This document shows positions 33,232-42,124 of a stretch of DNA of 52,653 bases, piece after piece. Within the stretch, counting starts at the first letter, position 1. Every line of letters starts with the position of its first letter. The position numbers and the translations under genes are program-made. The DNA comes from Lachnospiraceae bacterium. Its GTDB lineage: Bacteria > Bacillota > Clostridia > Lachnospirales > Lachnospiraceae. The stretch is taken from NCBI GenBank assembly GCA_021203205.1, contig JAJQBQ010000040.1, positions 1 through 52,653 of the forward strand, given 5' to 3'. The notes beneath the pieces were generated by a model. It saw only the letters and a program-made list of their open reading frames with translations. It searched no databases and was not told the origin of the DNA.

Positions 33232-34650
33232 TTACACTGTTTCGTTATACTGCATTACGTCATACTGCGTTTCATCATACGCATCATCTGACTCTTTTTC
33301 GAAATTTTCCTCGACCAGCTGAATCACGTATTCCGTCGCCTCCAGCAGCAGGTTTGCCGGAAGATCCGGGAACTCTTTAATCAGACGCAGATGAATCTCC
33401 TGTTCCATCGCATAATAATCGTTGAAAACATTCTCCATCTCGTCCCGATCCGTCAGATCGTCTTCTTCCGGCTCTCCGGGCTCTTCCATCGGTACGGTTT
33501 CGTCCGGAAGTTCGCCTTCTTCCGGCTCTCCGATCTTATCCGATGTTTCGGTCTCGTCCGACTGTTCGCCTTCTTTCGGCTCCCCGGCCTCGTCCGCAGG
33601 TTCATCCTCTTCCGGCTGTTCGTCCTTTCCCGACAACCGGAAATCGGCCTCTTCCGGTATTCCCGGTCTCATTCCGATCGGTGCCTCTCTCACTGCCTGT
33701 TCCGCCTCTTCAAGGGCCTCCTCCCCCGGGAATTCTCCCTCAATCAGACTGGCAAGCTGCATAAGCGCATCTTCCGGCGCAGGGCGATTGTCCGCCCGCG
33801 CAGCATTTTCCTCTATTTCTGTCTCTCTGACAACGCGTTCCGCCATCAGCGTCCGAATTTCGTGAATCAGGTCATGTTCCACATACTCCCGCACGTTATT
33901 CATGATACTGTTTTCTTCAAACATCTTTTCTTTCCACCTGGAAGCCGAACGCAGGCTCGCAAAACCCACCGCCAGAAATGCGCCGAACATCACCAGCATG
34001 GTCGGATAGAAGATATATCTTACATTGTCCGAAAGCCCCAGAGAAAAGAAAATTCCAAAGTATTCCAGCACAACAAAGACAATTCCCAGCGCCCCTACCA
34101 GCAAAAATGCGATAGCCGTGGAATTTGCGTCCTCATACTTTTCTTTCGGTGTTTTTTCCGGTCGAAATCCGGGGGCCATCTCGGTGGTTTCCATCTTCCT
34201 GAGGGTTCTTTTTGCCTCCAATGTACGCGCACGATCACGTATATCTTCCGCTTCATCCTTCAGGATTTCAATCAGAAGCTCTCTGGCCCGTTCAAACTCT
34301 TCCGTCGAAGCGTAGACCGCATAGGTTTCCTCTTCCTCCCGATATTGCACGGACATAAGTCCCTGCTGATTCATGGAACGCACGGCTGCAGACACCAGCT
34401 CCGGCGTGGTATCCCGGAAGAGAAGTTTTTCCCCGTCGGCCTCCTCCGGCTCACCTTCTTCCTCACTCAATGCGTCTGTGTCCGCCGGAGTATCGGCGCC
34501 TGAAGAATTCTGTTCGTCGCTGACATTTTCCGTTTCCACATTCGGCTCTTTTTCTGCCCCGCCATCCTCACTGGCATCAGACATCTCCGTCTGCCCGTCC
34601 GGTCGGTTTTCTTTTTCCTGAATCTCTGCGTTTTCTGATTTTTTCTTCAT
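33232..34650 (-). CDS. Acidic two-helix membrane protein with N-terminal DUF2007-like segment, unknown function
   Basis: I do not recognise a precise family. The start at 34650 (GGAGG, 7 nt upstream) gives 472 residues. The first ~110 are highly charged and disordered (Glu, Asp, Ser). There follows SAAVRSMNQQGLMSVQYREE...YAVYASTEEFERARELLIEIL, which resembles the DUF2007 'signal transducing' fold. Two hydrophobic helices (AIAFLLVGALGIVFVVLEYF and a second near FYPTMLVMFGAFLAVGFASL) sit in the middle, then helices rich in charged residues, and acidic repeats (GEPEEGEQSDETE type). The C-terminus ends in a Glu/Asp/Tyr-rich tail. It precedes, divergently, rlmH. Confidence 0.6.
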   Translation of the reverse strand: MKKKSENAEIQEKENRPDGQTEMSDASEDGGAEKEPNVETENVSDEQNSSGADTPADTDALSEEEGEPEEADGEKLLFRDTTPELVSAAVRSMNQQGLMSVQYREEEETYAVYASTEEFERARELLIEILKDEAEDIRDRARTLEAKRTLRKMETTEMAPGFRPEKTPKEKYEDANSTAIAFLLVGALGIVFVVLEYFGIFFSLGLSDNVRYIFYPTMLVMFGAFLAVGFASLRSASRWKEKMFEENSIMNNVREYVEHDLIHEIRTLMAERVVRETEIEENAARADNRPAPEDALMQLASLIEGEFPGEEALEEAEQAVREAPIGMRPGIPEEADFRLSGKDEQPEEDEPADEAGEPKEGEQSDETETSDKIGEPEEGELPDETVPMEEPGEPEEDDLTDRDEMENVFNDYYAMEQEIHLRLIKEFPDLPANLLLEATEYVIQLVEENFEKESDDAYDETQYDVMQYNETV

Positions 34651-34872
34651 CCTGCAGCCTCCACTGTATTTTTTAAGTTCACGCCCGCCCCTGCGGCCAT
34701 GGCCGGTCATCTCGTCTGTTGTATGAGTAACCCGTTCGGCATTATAGAGGATTTTTATAAAAAGCACAAGCGGCATCACAGAAAATTCACATAAACATGA
34801 AAAAGGAGATGAAAAGAATTTCAAACTGTGCTATCATCCTGCAGACATGACAAACAGAAAAGGAGATTCTTT

Positions 34873-35358
34873 ATGAAAATTACTCTGATCACTGTCGGAA
34901 AAATACGCGAGCCAGGCTTTGTACAGGCGATCGCGGAATATCAGAAAAGACTTTCCGCCTACTGTTCACTGAAAATTATCGAGGTAACCGATGAAAAGAC
35001 ACCGGATACTGCTTCCGCCGCCGATGAGGATCTCATCCGCCGAAAAGAGGGCGACCGGATTTTGAGGCACGTAGTGAAAGATCCGTCTTCTTATGTGATC
35101 AGTCTGGAGATCAACGGGCGACAGTTTTCTTCCGAGGAGTTTTCCGCTCACCTGGAAAAACAGGCCGTCGCCGGGAAAAGTCATTTTTGTTTTATTATCG
35201 GCGGCTCTCTGGGCCTTTCCCCGTCTGTGACGGGGCTCGCCGACCTGCATTTAAGCTTTTCAAAAATGACTTTCCCACACCAGCTGATGCGCGTGATACT
35301 TCTCGAGCAGATTTACCGAAGCTTCAAAATTCAAAGGCATGAACCATATCATAAATAA
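34873..35358 (+). CDS. rlmH: 23S rRNA (pseudouridine1915-N3)-methyltransferase
   Basis: RlmH is a SPOUT methyltransferase that modifies pseudouridine 1915 in helix 69 of 23S rRNA. The 161-residue product has MKITLITVGKIREPGFVQAI at the start, YVISLEINGRQFSSEEFS, and the trefoil-knot end FIIGGSLGLSPSV...LHLSFSKMTFPHQLMRVILLEQIYRS and IQRHEPYHK, the SAM-binding knot. The start at 34873 has AAAAGGAGA 6 nt upstream. A strong plus-strand terminator follows ~95 nt later. Confidence 0.97.
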   Translation: MKITLITVGKIREPGFVQAIAEYQKRLSAYCSLKIIEVTDEKTPDTASAADEDLIRRKEGDRILRHVVKDPSSYVISLEINGRQFSSEEFSAHLEKQAVAGKSHFCFIIGGSLGLSPSVTGLADLHLSFSKMTFPHQLMRVILLEQIYRSFKIQRHEPYHK

Positions 35359-35673
35359 AAATGTTGATATTGCAATTCGTCCTTTTTCAATCGGAAACTT
35401 CCGGGAGCAAAGAAATGGGCCCGTATCTTTTTATGAAGGAATCTCCATCAGAAAAGGCCATGATTCGAATGTTTCATTCGTTTTCATGGCCTCTTTTGCT
35501 GTTTTCTTTCAGAAACTGTCGCGAAATCACATGATACCCGGGGCAAAACATGATACCGCAAATCTTTTTGCGCTCACCAAATCCTCATGTTTTGCTGGTT
35601 TCAAATCCTAAAGCGAACCTTTATAATCGTCTTGTGTTGCCCATGCAATTTCGTGTTTTGCGAGTTTTAGATC
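35359..35673. other. rlmH-nth intergenic region with terminator and direct repeats
   Basis: This 315-bp stretch has the rlmH terminator and a pair of 34-bp direct repeats (35585-35618 and 35651-35684, 66 bp apart, ~79% alike). The second copy contains the nth stop codon. I see no gene. Confidence 0.7.
35456..35497 (+). terminator. Intrinsic terminator of rlmH
   Basis: GGCCATGA and TCATGGCC close a stem that also has CGAATG/CATTCG inside, followed by TCTTTT on the plus strand. Confidence 0.85.
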
Positions 35674-36354
35674 TTAAAGCAAACGTTCCGTGCTAACTTC
35701 AGAGGTTCCTGATTCCGGGATCATATTACGATACCTGCATATATCTTTCAGGCAGCATCTGTCGCAATAGGGCTTTGTTCTGGCTGTGCAAACTGCCCTG
35801 CCATGCTCCACAAAGCGATGGCACAGGCCGTTTCCCTCCGTCGGCGGGACGATTCCCCGCAGGGCCATCTCCACTTTTTTCGGCTCTTTTATGTCGTCCA
35901 CCAGACCGATGCGGTTGGACAGCCGAATACAGTGTGTGTCCGTCACAATCGCAGGCTTTTTGAACACATCGCCGAGGACAAGGTTTGCGCTCTTTCTTCC
36001 CACACCCGGAAGCTTTAAGAGCTCATCCATTTCATCCGGAACCCGGCCTCCATACTCCGAACACAGCATTTTCATACAGGCATTGATATCTCTGGCCTTG
36101 CTTTTTCCCAGCCCGCAGGGTCGAACAATCTCCTCGATCTCCTCCACCTTTGCATCTGCCAGAGCCTCCATGGTGGGAAAACGTTCATATAGCTTCGGTA
36201 CGATGGCATTCACGCGAGCATCCGTGCACTGTGCAGCCAGCCGGACGCTGACAAGCAGTTTCCATGCTTCTTCGTAGTCGAGTGTACAGTCCGCATCCGG
36301 GTATTCCGCCTTCAGGCGGCGAATCACCTCCAGGGCAAGTTCCTCTTTTGACAT
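35674..36354 (-). CDS. nth: Endonuclease III (base-excision repair DNA glycosylase/AP lyase)
   Basis: Nth removes oxidised pyrimidines and cuts the abasic site. The start at 36354 (GGAGAG, 6 nt upstream) gives 226 residues. It has the helix-hairpin-helix LPGVGRKSANLVLG with catalytic Lys, VTDTHCIRLSNRIG with the catalytic Asp, and a C-terminal [4Fe-4S] site CTARTKPYCDRCCLKDIC. A much longer frame extends upstream through the 72-bp tandem repeat, but it is out of line with family length (~210-220) and overlaps nfnB, so I rejected it. Confidence 0.95.
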   Translation of the reverse strand: MSKEELALEVIRRLKAEYPDADCTLDYEEAWKLLVSVRLAAQCTDARVNAIVPKLYERFPTMEALADAKVEEIEEIVRPCGLGKSKARDINACMKMLCSEYGGRVPDEMDELLKLPGVGRKSANLVLGDVFKKPAIVTDTHCIRLSNRIGLVDDIKEPKKVEMALRGIVPPTEGNGLCHRFVEHGRAVCTARTKPYCDRCCLKDICRYRNMIPESGTSEVSTERLL

Positions 36355-36406
36355 ATTTTTCTCTCCGCCTCTTCTTCGCAACGTTCTTCCGGAACAGACG
36401 ATGGCT

Positions 36407-36572
36407 TTCTTCTTCGTTATTGTTTCTGCCGCAGCGGAATCACTGTATAAATCCGTGACTCTGCAGGAAAGATTACTTCCTTCTTTCGTTACTCTTTCTG
36501 CCGCAGCGGAATCACTGTATAAATCCGTGACTCTGCAGGAAAGATTACTTCCTTCTTTCGCTACTCTTTCTG
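36407..36572 (-). repeat. 72-bp tandem repeat array between nfnB and nth
   Basis: Two full 72-bp copies (36407-36478, 36479-36550) and a 22-bp partial third (36551-36572) that runs into the end of nfnB. A core of over 50 bp is identical between the full copies. Each contains a near-perfect inverted repeat GAGTCAC...GTGATTC. The partial copy carries the nfnB stop codon, so the array looks like serial duplication of the gene's own end. Confidence 0.9.
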
Positions 36573-37940
36573 TGACAGATATTCGTGAATCCCCTTCGCG
36601 GCCGCCTTTCCGGCTTCCATGGCGAGAATTACGGTCGCGGCACCGGTCACGGCATCGCCGCCTGCGTATACGCCTTCTTTCGTCGTTTTTCCGTTTTTCT
36701 CGTCCGCAACGATGCATTTCCACCGATTGGTCTCCAGCCCTTTCGTCGTGGAGGAGATCAGCGGGTTCGGCGACGTTCCCAGCGCCATGATCACGGTATC
36801 CAGATCCATCACAAATTCCGAGCCGGGGATTTCCACCGGCCGTCTTCTGCCGGAAGCATCCGGAGCGCCAAGCTCCATGCGAACGCAGGTAATTCCCTTT
36901 ACCCAGCCCTGATCATCCACCAGGATTTCGGTCGGGTTCGTCAGAAGGTCGAAGATAATGCCTTCTTCTTTCGCGTGATGTACTTCCTCCGCTCTTGCCG
37001 GAAGCTCCGCCTCACTTCTGCGGTATACAATATGTACCTCGGCCCCCAGCCGGAGCGCGGTTCTCGCGGCATCCATGGCCACATTCCCTCCGCCGACAAC
37101 CGCTACCTTTTTCGCGGCAAAAATCGGCGTATCATAGTCATCGCGGAAGGCCTTCATCAGGTTATTTCTGGTGAGATATTCATTTGCGGAGAATACGCCA
37201 TTGGCATTTTCCCCCGGGATTCCCATGAATTTCGGCAGACCGGCGCCGGATCCGATAAAGCAGGCTTCGAAACCCTCCTCGTCCATCAGTTCATCGATGG
37301 TTACAGAGCGGCCGATAACCACATTTGTCTCCAGCTTCACGCCGAGTTTTAATACATTTTCAATCTCCGAAAGCACAACCTTTTCTTTCGGCAGACGAAA
37401 TTCCGGAATACCGTACATCAGAACTCCGCCCGGCTCGTGCAGCGCCTCAAAGATCGTCACCTCATAGCCCAGCTTTGCCAGGTCGCCCGCACAGGTCAGG
37501 CCTGCCGGTCCCGAACCGATCACAGCCACCTTGTGGCCGTTTGTTTTTTCCGGCTTCTCCGGCACATAGCCGTTTTCTCTCGCCCAGTCGCCGACAAAGC
37601 GCTCCAGCTTGCCGATGGCAATCGGTTCACTCTTAATGCCGCGAATGCATTTGCCCTCGCACTGCGTTTCCTGCGGACAAACACGACCGCAGATCGAAGG
37701 AAGCGAGCTGTCCTTTGCGATAATTGCCGCCGCATTGCCGAAATTTCCGTCCTGAACTTCTTTGATAAACGCCGGAATATCAATGCCGACCGGGCATCCG
37801 GTGATGCAGCGGGCATTCTTACATTTGATGCAGCGGGAGGCTTCCAGTTTTGCCTCCTCCTCATTATATCCATAACAAACTTCCTCAAAGTTTGTGGCTC
37901 TGACCTTACTGTCCTGCTCTCTTACAGGTACTCTGTCCAT
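36561..37940 (-). CDS. nfnB: NfnB-type large subunit (GltD-like Fe-S flavoprotein) of NADH-dependent ferredoxin:NADP+ oxidoreductase
   Basis: Often annotated as NADPH-dependent glutamate synthase small chain. The 459-residue product has two N-terminal [4Fe-4S] sites (CIKCKNARCITGCPVG and CGRVCPQETQCEGKC), a first nucleotide fold VAVIGSGPAGLTCAGDLAKLG, EALHEPGGVLMYGIPEFRLPK, and a second fold VAVVGGGNVAMDAARTALRL. No glutamate synthase large subunit is adjacent; instead the NfnA-type partner is directly upstream, so the pair is best read as Nfn, which bifurcates electrons between NADPH, NAD+ and ferredoxin in the cytoplasm. The start at 37940 follows GGAGG by 5 nt. Confidence 0.88.
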   Translation of the reverse strand: MDRVPVREQDSKVRATNFEEVCYGYNEEEAKLEASRCIKCKNARCITGCPVGIDIPAFIKEVQDGNFGNAAAIIAKDSSLPSICGRVCPQETQCEGKCIRGIKSEPIAIGKLERFVGDWARENGYVPEKPEKTNGHKVAVIGSGPAGLTCAGDLAKLGYEVTIFEALHEPGGVLMYGIPEFRLPKEKVVLSEIENVLKLGVKLETNVVIGRSVTIDELMDEEGFEACFIGSGAGLPKFMGIPGENANGVFSANEYLTRNNLMKAFRDDYDTPIFAAKKVAVVGGGNVAMDAARTALRLGAEVHIVYRRSEAELPARAEEVHHAKEEGIIFDLLTNPTEILVDDQGWVKGITCVRMELGAPDASGRRRPVEIPGSEFVMDLDTVIMALGTSPNPLISSTTKGLETNRWKCIVADEKNGKTTKEGVYAGGDAVTGAATVILAMEAGKAAAKGIHEYLSQKE

Positions 37941-38013
37941 AATAACCTCCAAATATCTTCCAAGCACGGATAACCGTGGGAAACTTCCGTTAAAATCAGT
38001 TCGAACATATGAG

Positions 38014-38886
38014 TTACCGGCAGTTTCCGCCGTGCGAGTCGCCTTCGCGCAGCTTTAAAAGTGCGCGTCCCTCCTCCGTCTTATAAATCTGCATGCGCTT
38101 CATTGCCTCGTCAAAATTCACCAGATGCCCGTCAAATTCCGGCCCGTCCACACAGGCGAACTTTACCTGATCGCCCACCGTAATTCTGCAGGCACCGCAC
38201 ATGCCGGTTCCGTCCACCATAATCGGGTTCATGCTGACGATCGTCGGAATTCCCAGCTTCTTTGTAAGGATGCAGACAAACTTCATCATAATCATCGGAC
38301 CGATCGCCACACAGACATCGTAGTGTTTTCCCTGAGCCGACACAAGATCCTCAATCACATTTGTCACAACGCCCTTTCTCACATAGGAGCCGTCGTCCGT
38401 GGTGATGTACAGATTTCCTGCAACCGCACGAAGCTCCTCTTCCATAAAGATCAGATCTTTGGTTCTCGCTCCCTGGATCACATCCGCTTCCACGCCGTGT
38501 TCCTTCAGCCACTTTACCTGAGGGTAAACCGGTGCCGTGCCGACACCCCCGCATACGAACAGATAACGCCGTTTTCTCACCTCTTCGATGTCATCCTTCA
38601 CAAACTCGGACGGCTGGCCAAGCGGCCCAACAACATCCCGAAAACTGTCACCTGCCTGAAGCATCGCCATCTTTTCCGTGGACGCACCGATCGTCTGGAA
38701 AACAATCGTGATCACGCCCTCATCCCGGTCATAATCACAGATGGTCAGCGGAATCCGCTCTCCCACCTCGTCCATCTTCACGATGACAAACTGTCCGGGT
38801 TCACAGCTTCCCGCCACACGCGGCGCTTTCACGTCCATGCGGAAGATACGATCCGCGATCTTCCCTGCTCTTAAAATCTGATACAT
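38014..38886 (-). CDS. nfnA: NfnA-type FAD/NAD-binding small subunit (sulfide dehydrogenase/PyrK-like)
   Basis: This protein is of the ferredoxin-NADP reductase/PyrK superfamily. The 290-residue product has an N-terminal flavin barrel (MYQILRAGKIADRIFRMDVK; GERIPLTICDYD), an NAD-binding domain with VCGGVGTAPVYPQVKWLKE, and a C-terminal [2Fe-2S] site DGTGMCGACRITVGDQVKFACVDG. It is followed after 73 nt by the NfnB-type gene, the same order as nfnA-nfnB in clostridia. It would bind NAD(H) and FAD and pass electrons to NfnB. Start ATG follows AGGGAAAG. Confidence 0.88.
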   Translation of the reverse strand: MYQILRAGKIADRIFRMDVKAPRVAGSCEPGQFVIVKMDEVGERIPLTICDYDRDEGVITIVFQTIGASTEKMAMLQAGDSFRDVVGPLGQPSEFVKDDIEEVRKRRYLFVCGGVGTAPVYPQVKWLKEHGVEADVIQGARTKDLIFMEEELRAVAGNLYITTDDGSYVRKGVVTNVIEDLVSAQGKHYDVCVAIGPMIMMKFVCILTKKLGIPTIVSMNPIMVDGTGMCGACRITVGDQVKFACVDGPEFDGHLVNFDEAMKRMQIYKTEEGRALLKLREGDSHGGNCR

Positions 38887-39069
38887 TTCTTTCCCTGTTA
38901 CCGGTATCTGACGGTAATTTCCTTTCTGTTTACTATCAACTGCCGCAACATACAGCGAAACTGTCCGCGAAAGGCCGGATGTTCCATCGGTTCCTGCCTT
39001 CCGCCGGTCTCTGCCGGATGTTCCGGAAATGTACTATAAAAGATCCCGCGAAACGGGCCCGAAGATTTC

Positions 39070-40812
39070 CTACGCCAACGGATTTCCCTCTTCATCCACC
39101 AGGCGTCCCATCGTATCCCGCAGGATTCTGGTCACCTCATACCCGCCGTCCTCCGTCTGCTCCAGAAAAGCAATCGCCCCCGTCGCATATTCGACTGCGT
39201 ATTCCGCGGAAGTAATTTTGCTTCCGCTCTCACTGTAATATTCCATCCTTATGAGATAAAATCCGATATCCAGAATCACCGGTGCTTCCACATAGACAAA
39301 TTTCACATAGCTTCCGTCCTCGAAAGTTCCGTCCGTATTCTCCAGAATGCCCTCGCTCATAAGATAAGATTTCAGCATGCTGACCGTCTCGTCGTAGGTA
39401 TAATTTTGCTCTACCTCACAGTTATAGATCACGGATACCACATTGCTGGAATAACCGGCTGCGTTGATCGCCGCAAATTTGTATATGTGGTTGCCCCACT
39501 CCATGCGGGTGGATGAGCTGTCGTACAGCAGATCCTCGTTTGTCGGGTCCTCACCGTCGATGGTGTAGTAGACCGGTGTGCCGGAGGGGGATTCCACGAC
39601 AATGTTCGTATAACCGGTGTATGTTCCGTTTGACGGCGATACCGTAATATCCTCCGGAATACCAAAGTCCAGCGTCCAGGTACAGCTTAAGATCGCGCTG
39701 AGGGAACCGCCGCTTGAAACCGCGATCGCCTTCAGATACCAGGTTCCCTCCTCATCCAGTGTAATTCCTCCGGTATATTTCGTGCTGGAGGTGGTCGGAT
39801 CCTGCGGCTCCTTGCCATTCCTTACCGTATAATAAATTGTGCTGTCTTCCAGAGCGGTGAGCTCGATCGTGATGGCGGTGTCATAGTCGCCATCCTCGTA
39901 GTTCACCTCCGGAATCTCCGAGCGATACTGAAGAAGCGTGTTATAAATATCCTCATCTTCTATGCTCTCAAACAGAGCCTCCATCTCGTCCGTTTTCCCC
40001 AGCGACTGATACAGAGTAATCAGTTCCTGGTAATAATCCAGGTTATACGGGGAAAGTTCTATCAGCTCCAGCAAAATCGCGCAACAGTCCTCCTCATGAT
40101 TGCCCATCTGGACGTATGTCTGCCAGATGATATCCTTGACTTTAATTTTCTGGGTGTCGGACACTGCGGCTTCGTCCGCCTTTAAAAACTCCCGCAGAGC
40201 CGCCGCATAACTCTCGCTGGCGTAATAGGATGCTCCCGAAACATAGTATTCCTGGGATTCCTCATCATTTTTATCGTTCTGTGCGGTCTGAACATAGTGG
40301 TATATACCGTAACCGGCACCGGCCAGTACCAGAAGCACCATAAAGGTGATCAGTAAATTGCGTATGCGCCTTTTTTTCCGTTTTTTTGCTTCCTGAAGCA
40401 GCCGCCTTGCCTCATCCTCCCGCCTTTTTTTCTCATCTGCCTGGCGCTTTTTTCTTCGGGCATCCGCACGTTTTGCCGCCTGTCTTGCTCTGTCCTCTTC
40501 CTTCTGGCGGTTTGCATTGACGGCCATCTGAACCTCATCCAGAGATAAATTCGGATCTATTTCCACACCGAGATCAAACTCATCCTCCGCATCTTTTATC
40601 TCTCCGTCACTGTCGGCATTCTCGTCGTCATCCAGTCGGAAAACATCTTCTTTCTCTTCTTCCTCTGTTTCATCCTGAAAAATAGAATCCACACTGTCTG
40701 CAAGCTCTCTTTCCAGCTCATTTAAACCCGGAATATTCCGGAGAGGCGCACCACATTTCAGACAGAAAGTCTGATTTTCGCTTATCACTTCCCCGCATTT
40801 ACTGCATCTCAT
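39070..40812 (-). CDS. Zinc-ribbon membrane protein with TPR-like and CHB_HEX_C domains
   Basis: The function is unknown. The 580-residue product starts MRCSKCGEVISENQTFCLKCGAPL, a zinc ribbon with two CxxC pairs. Then come an acidic stretch, a long Arg/Lys/Ala/Glu helix likely to be a coiled coil (~105-155), one transmembrane helix (LLITFMVLLVLAGAGYGIYH, ~155-175), a TPR-like helical region (ASYYASESYAAALREFLKADEAA; LSPYNLDYYQELITLYQSLGK), and two chitobiase C-terminal beta domains (LEDSTIYYTVRNGKEP; TPVYYTIDGEDPTNED) that are common in surface proteins. So a cytoplasmic zinc ribbon is joined to an outside carbohydrate- or wall-type module. It begins 3 nt after the queH stop and is last in the NUDIX operon. 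Confidence 0.75.
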   Translation of the reverse strand: MRCSKCGEVISENQTFCLKCGAPLRNIPGLNELERELADSVDSIFQDETEEEEKEDVFRLDDDENADSDGEIKDAEDEFDLGVEIDPNLSLDEVQMAVNANRQKEEDRARQAAKRADARRKKRQADEKKRREDEARRLLQEAKKRKKRRIRNLLITFMVLLVLAGAGYGIYHYVQTAQNDKNDEESQEYYVSGASYYASESYAAALREFLKADEAAVSDTQKIKVKDIIWQTYVQMGNHEEDCCAILLELIELSPYNLDYYQELITLYQSLGKTDEMEALFESIEDEDIYNTLLQYRSEIPEVNYEDGDYDTAITIELTALEDSTIYYTVRNGKEPQDPTTSSTKYTGGITLDEEGTWYLKAIAVSSGGSLSAILSCTWTLDFGIPEDITVSPSNGTYTGYTNIVVESPSGTPVYYTIDGEDPTNEDLLYDSSSTRMEWGNHIYKFAAINAAGYSSNVVSVIYNCEVEQNYTYDETVSMLKSYLMSEGILENTDGTFEDGSYVKFVYVEAPVILDIGFYLIRMEYYSESGSKITSAEYAVEYATGAIAFLEQTEDGGYEVTRILRDTMGRLVDEEGNPLA

Positions 40813-40815
40813 AGT

Positions 40816-41460
40816 TTACCTCCGCCTTTCTTCCCTTGAGAAAACACAGCCGCAATAATCCTGCCGATACATGGAATATTCCCTGGACAATTCCACCGAT
40901 CGAAGGTATCCGCCTTTTTTCTTAAAATCCGAAAGCAGATACGGAACCCCGTATTCTGCGGCTGTTTCCTCGCCGATTGTATTTAACAGCTCCGCCGATT
41001 TGAGCGGACTGATCGACAGGGTTGTCGTAAAATAATCTGCGTGGATTTCTTTTGCCGTTTGTGCCGCGCGGCGCAGCCTGAGACGAAAACAGGCCTCGCA
41101 GCGCTTTCCGCCTTCCGGAAAAGCCTCCAGCCCCCGCACGGCTTCATAAAACTCTTCCGGATGGTACTCTGTACTCATAAACTCTATGTCCGGCTCCCAA
41201 ACGTTCTCTTTCCGTCGCAGATTCTCGCTGAATTCACGGATAAAACGTTCCTCCTCCGCACTCCGAAACGAATATTCTTCCGCCGGAAATATATTGGGAT
41301 TATAATAAAGCACAATAATTTGAAAGTACCGTGACAGGTACTCGATCACATAGGAACTGCACGGTGCACAGCAGCTGTGCAGCAAAAGTCTTGGCCTTTC
41401 GCCTGTCTCCGCAAGCTTTGCAAGCACCAGGTCAAGCTCTTTCTGATAATTTTTCTTCAT
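40816..41460 (-). CDS. queH: Epoxyqueuosine reductase QueH
   Basis: QueH makes the final step of queuosine synthesis on tRNA, reducing epoxyqueuosine with an Fe-S cluster. The product has LLLHSCCAPCSSYVIEYL with the CCxxC motif, VLYYNPNIFPAEEYSFR, GKRCEACFRLRL and YCGCVF near the end, all family signatures. I chose the ATG at 41460 (start MKKNYQKEL, 214 residues) because homologues begin with an NYQKEL motif; a longer frame opens at 41562 but neither start has a strong ribosome site. It lies between a NUDIX gene and the zinc-ribbon gene, probably in one operon. Confidence 0.9.
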   Translation of the reverse strand: MKKNYQKELDLVLAKLAETGERPRLLLHSCCAPCSSYVIEYLSRYFQIIVLYYNPNIFPAEEYSFRSAEEERFIREFSENLRRKENVWEPDIEFMSTEYHPEEFYEAVRGLEAFPEGGKRCEACFRLRLRRAAQTAKEIHADYFTTTLSISPLKSAELLNTIGEETAAEYGVPYLLSDFKKKGGYLRSVELSREYSMYRQDYCGCVFSREERRR

Positions 41461-41591
41461 AGCGTCACTATTCTTAGCCTCATTTGACCTGTAAAACGGA
41501 ACATCGAAAAACAACTCGCGAAATGATTTCTCTTCATTCCTCAGTAAGGGACATCTTTTCATTCAAATGAGCAGCCGATGCAGTTACAACA

Positions 41592-42044
41592 TCAATAATA
41601 CTTCTTATTCCCCCAGAGATTTGACTTTTTCAGCCTCAGGTAGTCATCATAGGCTCTCTCAAGAATCTGCTTTTCATTGGTAAATTTCAGCAGATGGGAT
41701 GCTTCAATGTATTTGTAATAACCGGCATCCTGGAAATACTCTTCCCTCTGGGGTTTACAGTAAAAACTGGATGCCATCATCAAAAACCAGTGCACTTCCT
41801 TTTCAACCACATCATTCTGTGAAGGAAAAGAGTACTGGCTCTTCCCGATATATTTAATGATGGATGCCTGCACCCCCGTCTCCTCACGTACTTCCCGCAG
41901 AGCTGTCTCCGTGAAATCCTCTCCGTCTTCGACCGTGCCTTTCGGCAGAACCCATCCCTCATACTTGTTCTTCATGTTTTTATACAGAACCAGTATTTTC
42001 CCCCGATAGATCACCACACCCCCGCAGCTCACCGCCTCCATCAT
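41592..42044 (-). CDS. NUDIX hydrolase
   Basis: NUDIX enzymes cleave nucleoside diphosphate-linked compounds. The 150-residue product begins MMEAVSCGGVVIYRGKILVL and has the NUDIX box GTVEDGEDFTETALREVREETG (G-x5-E-x7-RE-x2-EE-x-G), preceded by GWVLPKG. Substrate cannot be told; diadenosine polyphosphate or RNA-cap-type substrates are common for such short forms. The start at 42044 is set by AAGGAGGG 7 nt upstream, and the longer frame reads through the tandem repeats. It is first in the NUDIX-queH-zinc-ribbon unit. Confidence 0.92.
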   Translation of the reverse strand: MMEAVSCGGVVIYRGKILVLYKNMKNKYEGWVLPKGTVEDGEDFTETALREVREETGVQASIIKYIGKSQYSFPSQNDVVEKEVHWFLMMASSFYCKPQREEYFQDAGYYKYIEASHLLKFTNEKQILERAYDDYLRLKKSNLWGNKKYY

Positions 42045-42095
42045 GTTACATCCCTCCTTATGCCTGTCGCATCTGATGATACACCTTTGGATGAC

Positions 42096-42124
42096 AGTAT
42101 AACTCATTTTGCGAATGGTGTAAA
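42096..42124 (-). promoter_or_regulatory. Promoter of the NUDIX-queH operon
   Basis: TTTACA (42119-42124), 17-nt spacer, TATACT (42096-42101), minus strand. Confidence 0.83.

Noticed and set aside
35510-35580. ATGATACC-type motif repeated in the rlmH-nth gap as a possible third copy of the 34-bp repeat
   Set aside because: The match is too short and AT-rich to separate from chance.
36355-36723. N-terminal extension of nth containing 24-residue repeats
   Set aside because: The extension comes from the 72-bp noncoding tandem array (a multiple of three) and overlaps nfnB; Nth has a good ribosome site at 36354 and normal length from there.
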